64,000 nt of DNA from CAJXVY01 sp965657575. GTDB lineage: Bacteria > Actinomycetota > Actinomycetes > Actinomycetales > Microbacteriaceae. Positions 60,035-64,000 of this stretch are shown one piece after another. Made by a program: the position numbers and the translations under genes. Position 1 is the first letter of the stretch. Each line of letters opens with the position of its first letter. The DNA lies in assembly GCA_965657575.1 (NCBI GenBank), contig CBFHOK010000004.1, positions 1 to 64,000 of the forward strand. The letters are read 5' to 3'. The notes under the pieces were generated by a model. The model did no database searches. It was not told where the DNA came from and saw nothing but the letters and a program-made list of their open reading frames with translations.

Positions 60035-61504
60035 CTACTTGGTTAGTTTGAGCGTTTTCGCGGTGTCCGCAAGTATCTTTTTTGAAAGTGCCTCATCTGA
60101 ATTGATTGGCTTTTGAAAAGTTGGAATCATCTTCCGTATTACGGCCGTTTTCCTACTAACCAATTCAGGCTCGAGTTCTTGAAGTACATCTAACATAACC
60201 TTGGCGGAAACGCTCGCACCGGGACTAGCGCCCAACAGGCCACTAATCGTTCGATCATCAGAGCTAATCACCTGGGTTCCAAACTGCAAGCTGCCAAACT
60301 TACCCTTGGGTGCTATGACCTGAGCTCTCTGGCCTGCTTCATAAAGGGTCCAATCCTGCTCCTCAGCGTCTGGCACAAACTCCTGCAGGCCAGCGAACTT
60401 CTTTTTCTTGCTTTTGAGAATCTCTGATATCAGATATTTCAAAAGACCCAGGTTTGTTACTGCAACCGAAAGATAGGGCAGGAGATTCGCAAGTCTCACG
60501 CTAAATGGTAAATCCAACATTGAACCGTTTTTCAAAAACTTAGGATTGAAACCTGCAAACGGTCCAAACAACAACGAGGGTGTTCCATTGACTACTCTGG
60601 TGTCCAAATGTGGAACACTCATCGGTGGTGCACCAACTGCTGCCTGAGAATAAACCTTTGCCCAGTGCTTTTTTACAACCTCTGGATTATCAGTTCTTAG
60701 GAAATGACCACTGACCGGAAACGTTCCATAACCCTTTGCCTCTTTGATTCCCGACGACTGCAATAGCTTTAGGGCATACCCGCCAGCTCCAACGAAAACC
60801 TTGTCCGCCGCCAGATAGCGGAAGTCGCTATTCATGGTCTTTAGTTCCCAGCCGTTGTCAACAAGCTTTCTCAATCTGATCACGTCTGTGTTTGATATCA
60901 ACTCAACACCGTTGTCTTCCAGCCAGTGAATCATTTGACGGGTCATTTCGCCGTAATCAACATCAGTTCCGCTATCAATCTTTGTTGCAGCCACTACCTC
61001 GTCTTTGCGTCCCTCGATAAGTAGTGGAGTCCACTCCTTGATTTTGGCGAAATCTTCGGTGTATTCCATTCCTTCAAATAGTGGTTGGTTTTTCAGTGCT
61101 CGATGCCTTCGCCTGAGGTAGTCAACATCTTTCACACCTCTGACAAAGGTCATGTGCGGAACGGAGTTGATGAATGTTTTTGGGTCTTCAAGAATTCCAT
61201 TTTTGACCATGTAGGACCAAAGCTGACGACTGATTACAAACTGTTCGTTAATAGAAACAGCCTTATCGGCACTAGGCAAGGATCCGTCGTTGCTGTCCGG
61301 CATGTAGTTGAGTTCACAAAGAGCCGCATGCCCTGTCCCTGCATTGTTCCAAACGTCGCTTGACTCTTTGGCTGGTGAATCCAGTCTTTCAACAATCGCT
61401 ATCTTCAGCTCAGGGTTCAAAAGCTTCAGATAAACCCCATATGTCGCAGACATAATTCCTGCGCCAATTAGCACGTAGTCATATCGGGGTGTCTGATCAA
61501 TCAC
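60035..61504 (-). CDS. mqo: Malate:quinone oxidoreductase
   Basis: This FAD enzyme at the membrane oxidises malate and passes electrons to quinone, a TCA-cycle and respiratory entry. It begins YDYVLIGAGIMSAT (FAD loop) and has SSDVWNNAGTGHAALCELNY and SGTDVDYGEMTRQM. It has 489 residues. GTG 61504 lies six bases after TAGTCT, a leaderless pattern. Confidence 0.95.
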   Translation of the reverse strand: MIDQTPRYDYVLIGAGIMSATYGVYLKLLNPELKIAIVERLDSPAKESSDVWNNAGTGHAALCELNYMPDSNDGSLPSADKAVSINEQFVISRQLWSYMVKNGILEDPKTFINSVPHMTFVRGVKDVDYLRRRHRALKNQPLFEGMEYTEDFAKIKEWTPLLIEGRKDEVVAATKIDSGTDVDYGEMTRQMIHWLEDNGVELISNTDVIRLRKLVDNGWELKTMNSDFRYLAADKVFVGAGGYALKLLQSSGIKEAKGYGTFPVSGHFLRTDNPEVVKKHWAKVYSQAAVGAPPMSVPHLDTRVVNGTPSLLFGPFAGFNPKFLKNGSMLDLPFSVRLANLLPYLSVAVTNLGLLKYLISEILKSKKKKFAGLQEFVPDAEEQDWTLYEAGQRAQVIAPKGKFGSLQFGTQVISSDDRTISGLLGASPGASVSAKVMLDVLQELEPELVSRKTAVIRKMIPTFQKPINSDEALSKKILADTAKTLKLTK

Positions 61505-61510
61505 CAGTTA

Positions 61511-61516
61511 AGACTA
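61511..61516 (-). promoter_or_regulatory. Leaderless -10 box for mqo
   Basis: TAGTCT on the minus strand ends six bases before GTG 61504. Confidence 0.5.
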
Positions 61517-61520
61517 CCCG

Positions 61521-62051
61521 TTATAGGACTGCTACGCCGAAGGCTAGGCCAATTAGGTAACTGACGGCCATAGTGATCACACTCACCGCAACAATCCTTG
61601 CTGCTCCCTTTAGCGGGCTCGAATTACCGGCCCTGGCAGCGAGAACTCCGGTAATGGTAAGAGACACAGTTACGCCAATGAGAATTGCCGCCACCTGTAG
61701 GTTGGATGGAAAAATAATGACTGAGAGCATCGGTAGCACTGCTCCGGCGGTGAAGGCTAGGAATGAACTCACGGCGGCCTGCAATGGATTTGCCGTGATA
61801 TCGGCTCCAGTTCGACCGTGACTGATTTCGGTGTCTTTTTGTGCAGAGACGCTTACGTATTCACCACCACCCATTGAAAACGCACCTGCTACGGTTGCTG
61901 CGACACCGGCGATTAGTACTTCTGTTGCTCCAACGCCGGCACCAACAACCCCCATCAGCACACCGGCAACGCTAACAATGCCATCGTTGGCACCGAGCAC
62001 TGCGGCCCTGAGCCAGTTGAGTCTTTTGTCCAATTCTTTATTCACAATCAT
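61521..62051 (-). CDS. VIT/CCC1-family transporter lacking the metal-binding loop
   Basis: The 176-residue membrane protein has five hydrophobic helices and the VIT hallmarks NWLRAAVLGANDGIVS and GAFSMGGGEYVSVSAQKDTE. In full-length VIT proteins about 55–80 residues rich in Glu form a cytoplasmic metal-binding domain after this point. Here only about 15 residues (ISHGRTGADITANP) link helix 2 to helix 3. Iron or manganese transport is the family role. ATG 62051 is used; TTG one codon earlier is possible. Confidence 0.85.
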   Translation of the reverse strand: MIVNKELDKRLNWLRAAVLGANDGIVSVAGVLMGVVGAGVGATEVLIAGVAATVAGAFSMGGGEYVSVSAQKDTEISHGRTGADITANPLQAAVSSFLAFTAGAVLPMLSVIIFPSNLQVAAILIGVTVSLTITGVLAARAGNSSPLKGAARIVAVSVITMAVSYLIGLAFGVAVL

Positions 62052-62104
62052 CAATAATGCTCTAGAAACTCATTCATTCAACTTAGCCAGGCCTAACCAA
62101 CAGC

Positions 62105-62110
62105 TAGACT
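62105..62110 (+). promoter_or_regulatory. Leaderless -10 box for thrS
   Basis: TAGACT ends seven bases before GTG 62118. There is no room for a T-box or other leader control. Confidence 0.55.
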
Positions 62111-62117
62111 TTGCCGA

Positions 62118-64000
62118 GTGAGAGTAACTGTTGATGGCGCAATAACCGAGCTGGCCGAGCAAGCTACTGGATTTGATGTTTATCCGGAGCGGGAAGTAAT
62201 TGCCATGTTCCTAAACGGCGAACAGGCAGATTTGGCCAGGACGATTTCCGATGGTGACGAAGTAGGGGCAATCAGAATTGACAGCTCAGAGGGCTTGCAG
62301 ATTTTAAGACACTCTGTAGCGCACATCACAGCTCAAGCAGTTCAAGATCTATTCGAGGCCAAGCTCGGTATTGGCCCGCCGATTGAAGACGGTTTCTACT
62401 ATGACTTCTTAATCGACACTCCGCTCACTGAAGACGACCTTCAGAAAATTCAAAAGCGAATGAAAGAAATAGTAAAAGCAAATCAACGTTTCACTCGCGT
62501 CGTTGTCGACGAGAAACAAGCCCGAGAAGAAATGGCGGAGGAGCCATTAAAACTTGAGCTTCTGGACAAACGTAACGAATCGCTAGATGAGGGCAACATT
62601 GAGGTTGACGCCGGTGAACTAACGATTTATCAAAACATTGACCCGAGAACCGGAGAGCTTAAATGGCAGGACCTCTGTCGGGGCCCGCATGTTCCAAACA
62701 CAAGGATTGCCGATAAGGGTTTTGCCCTGACCAGGGTAAGTGCTGCCTACTGGCTTGGAAACCAAGACTCTCATTCCCTGCAGCGTGTTTACGGGACAGC
62801 TTGGCCAGATGCTGAGTCGCTGGATAACTACAAACAAAAACTTGAAGAGGCTGCCAGGCGTGATCATAGAAAACTTGGGCAAGAATTAGATCTATTTAGC
62901 TTTCCAACGGAAATTGGCTCTGGTCTTGCCGTATTTCATCCCAAGGGGGGAATCATCCGCCAGGTGATGGAGGACTACAGTCGCAAAAAGCACTTGGAAG
63001 CTGGCTACGAATTCGTCTACTCACCTCACATCAGCAAGCAAAACCTTTTTGAAATCAGTGGTCATCTGCAGTGGTATTCAGACGGCATGTTCCCGCCAAT
63101 GCAGATTGACGCTGAATATGGTGAAGATGGTGAGCTGAAAAAACAGGGTCAGAACTACTACCTAAAGCCTATGAACTGCCCTTTCCATATCCTGATATAT
63201 AAGTCTAGGTCTCGCAGCTACCGAGAGCTTCCGCTCAGAATGTTTGAGTTTGGAAGTGTTTACCGCTACGAGAAAAGCGGTGTGGTTCACGGGTTGACCA
63301 GGGTTAGAGGGATGACCCAGGATGATGCCCACTTGTTTGTCACCAAGGACGATCTTGAGACCGAGATTGAAAATGTATTGAAGTTTGTTCTGGATCTGCT
63401 CAGAGATTATGGGTTGGATGATTTCTACCTCGAACTGAGCACTCGAGATGATGGCGATAAATTCGTCGGTGATCCACAAGCCTGGGAAACCGCCACCGAT
63501 ACCCTAAGGCGAGTGGCCGAATCCACTGGGTTAGAACTGGTTCCAGATCCTGGCGGGGCTGCATTCTATGGTCCAAAGATTTCGGTTCAGGCTAGGGACG
63601 CGATAGGCAGAACCTGGCAGATGAGCACAATACAGCTTGATTTCAATCTTCCCGAAAGATTTGAACTTGAGTATGTCGGGAATGATGGGGAAAAACATCG
63701 CCCGATAATGCTTCACCGGGCATTATTCGGCTCGATTGAAAGATTTTTCGGAGTGCTAACAGAACACTACGCCGGACACTTTCCACCCTGGCTTGCGCCA
63801 GTCCAGGTGGTTTGCGTGCCCATCACCGAAGCACAGGTTCCATATCTGCAGTCCTTCGCACATACCTTGCGGTCCAAAGGAATCAGAGTTGAGGTTGATC
63901 TCACCGATGAGCGGATGCAGAAAAAGATTCGTAACCACACTTTGGCAAAGATTCCATACATGGTCATCGCTGGCGAAACTGATGAGCAGGCAGGAGCTGT
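62118..64000 (+). CDS. thrS: Threonyl-tRNA synthetase (partial, runs off right edge)
   Basis: The frame is open for 627 codons from GTG 62118 (RVTVDGAITEL). It has the N-terminal TGS domain, the editing-type second domain with RHSVAHITAQAVQDLF and the zinc/aminoacylation core with FHPKGG, KPMNCPFHILIY, RMFEFGSVYRYE and VRGMTQDDAHLF, then the anticodon-binding domain (VQVVCVPIT). The last roughly 20–30 residues lie beyond the window. It charges tRNA-Thr. The start is supported by the TGS alignment and the TAGACT box. Confidence 0.95.
   Translation, partial: MRVTVDGAITELAEQATGFDVYPEREVIAMFLNGEQADLARTISDGDEVGAIRIDSSEGLQILRHSVAHITAQAVQDLFEAKLGIGPPIEDGFYYDFLIDTPLTEDDLQKIQKRMKEIVKANQRFTRVVVDEKQAREEMAEEPLKLELLDKRNESLDEGNIEVDAGELTIYQNIDPRTGELKWQDLCRGPHVPNTRIADKGFALTRVSAAYWLGNQDSHSLQRVYGTAWPDAESLDNYKQKLEEAARRDHRKLGQELDLFSFPTEIGSGLAVFHPKGGIIRQVMEDYSRKKHLEAGYEFVYSPHISKQNLFEISGHLQWYSDGMFPPMQIDAEYGEDGELKKQGQNYYLKPMNCPFHILIYKSRSRSYRELPLRMFEFGSVYRYEKSGVVHGLTRVRGMTQDDAHLFVTKDDLETEIENVLKFVLDLLRDYGLDDFYLELSTRDDGDKFVGDPQAWETATDTLRRVAESTGLELVPDPGGAAFYGPKISVQARDAIGRTWQMSTIQLDFNLPERFELEYVGNDGEKHRPIMLHRALFGSIERFFGVLTEHYAGHFPPWLAPVQVVCVPITEAQVPYLQSFAHTLRSKGIRVEVDLTDERMQKKIRNHTLAKIPYMVIAGETDEQAGA

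Noticed and set aside
1..64000. CRISPR arrays, insertion sequences, rRNA operons, tmRNA, riboswitches
   Set aside because: I looked for direct repeats with spacers, transposase motifs, rRNA signatures and conserved riboswitch cores and saw none; a covariance-model scan would be needed to exclude small RNAs fully.

Overview
The window reads as a compact, moderate-GC actinobacterial chromosome segment. It is most like a streamlined aquatic Microbacteriaceae genome (Luna-type, such as Rhodoluna or Aquiluna). This rests on the gene content and order: aceE–PucR regulator–fabD–fabH–acpP–fabF, glnA2–glnE–glnA1–lipA–lipB–E2–lpd–pepA, and rpoD with sepH, DUF4193, DUF3093, dut, DUF3710, DUF3159, acn, dxs, RNase D and DUF3000. 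Genes often overlap by 1–4 nt, intergenic spaces are tiny, and GTG and TTG starts are common. The genus-level placement is inference from memory of these gene orders.

Layout. 1–2345 is a visibly more GC-rich block with a two-domain RraA-like protein (cut by the left edge) divergent from a LysR regulator. It ends on the 3' half of a tRNA-Met-like gene, so it is either an island border or a chimeric join. 2409–5574 holds a homocysteine methyltransferase, thymidine kinase and an iron-sulfur photolyase. 5650–12618 is the type II fatty-acid cluster with its PucR regulator and pyruvate dehydrogenase E1; an N-gap at 8365–8460 removes most of fabD and the start of fabH. 12713–22281 carries a peroxiredoxin, tRNA-Val, an unknown membrane protein, Nif3, a zinc-ribbon protein, an RNase H/phosphatase fusion, RNase P RNA, polyphosphate glucokinase, methionine aminopeptidase, panB and nadE.

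22315–34830 is the nitrogen and lipoate block: two glutamine synthetases, their adenylyltransferase, lipoate synthesis, and the E2 and E3 subunits that use lipoate. 34862–44644 has a PAC2 protein, an MFS transporter, the principal sigma factor, a MurT/GatD pair and topoisomerase IV. 44671–58266 is mostly conserved actinobacterial housekeeping. 58437–64000 has an ammonium transporter, three tRNAs, malate:quinone oxidoreductase, a short VIT-family protein and the start of thrS.

Points that stand out: (1) the GatD-like subunit has lost its catalytic Cys and His, and its MurT partner has lost the Cys4 zinc ribbon and other motifs, which suggests an altered reaction on the D-Glu carboxyl of lipid II; (2) rpoD has no ATG, GTG, TTG or CTG at its natural start but has an ATC at ideal distance from a perfect Shine-Dalgarno; (3) at least twelve genes, including divergent pairs, carry a TANNNT -10 box exactly 6–7 nt before the start codon, implying leaderless mRNAs, with the rnpB 5' end as an internal calibration; (4) glnA1 and amt share a near-identical GlnR-like operator. 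Two scaffold gaps are the main sources of false gene models.
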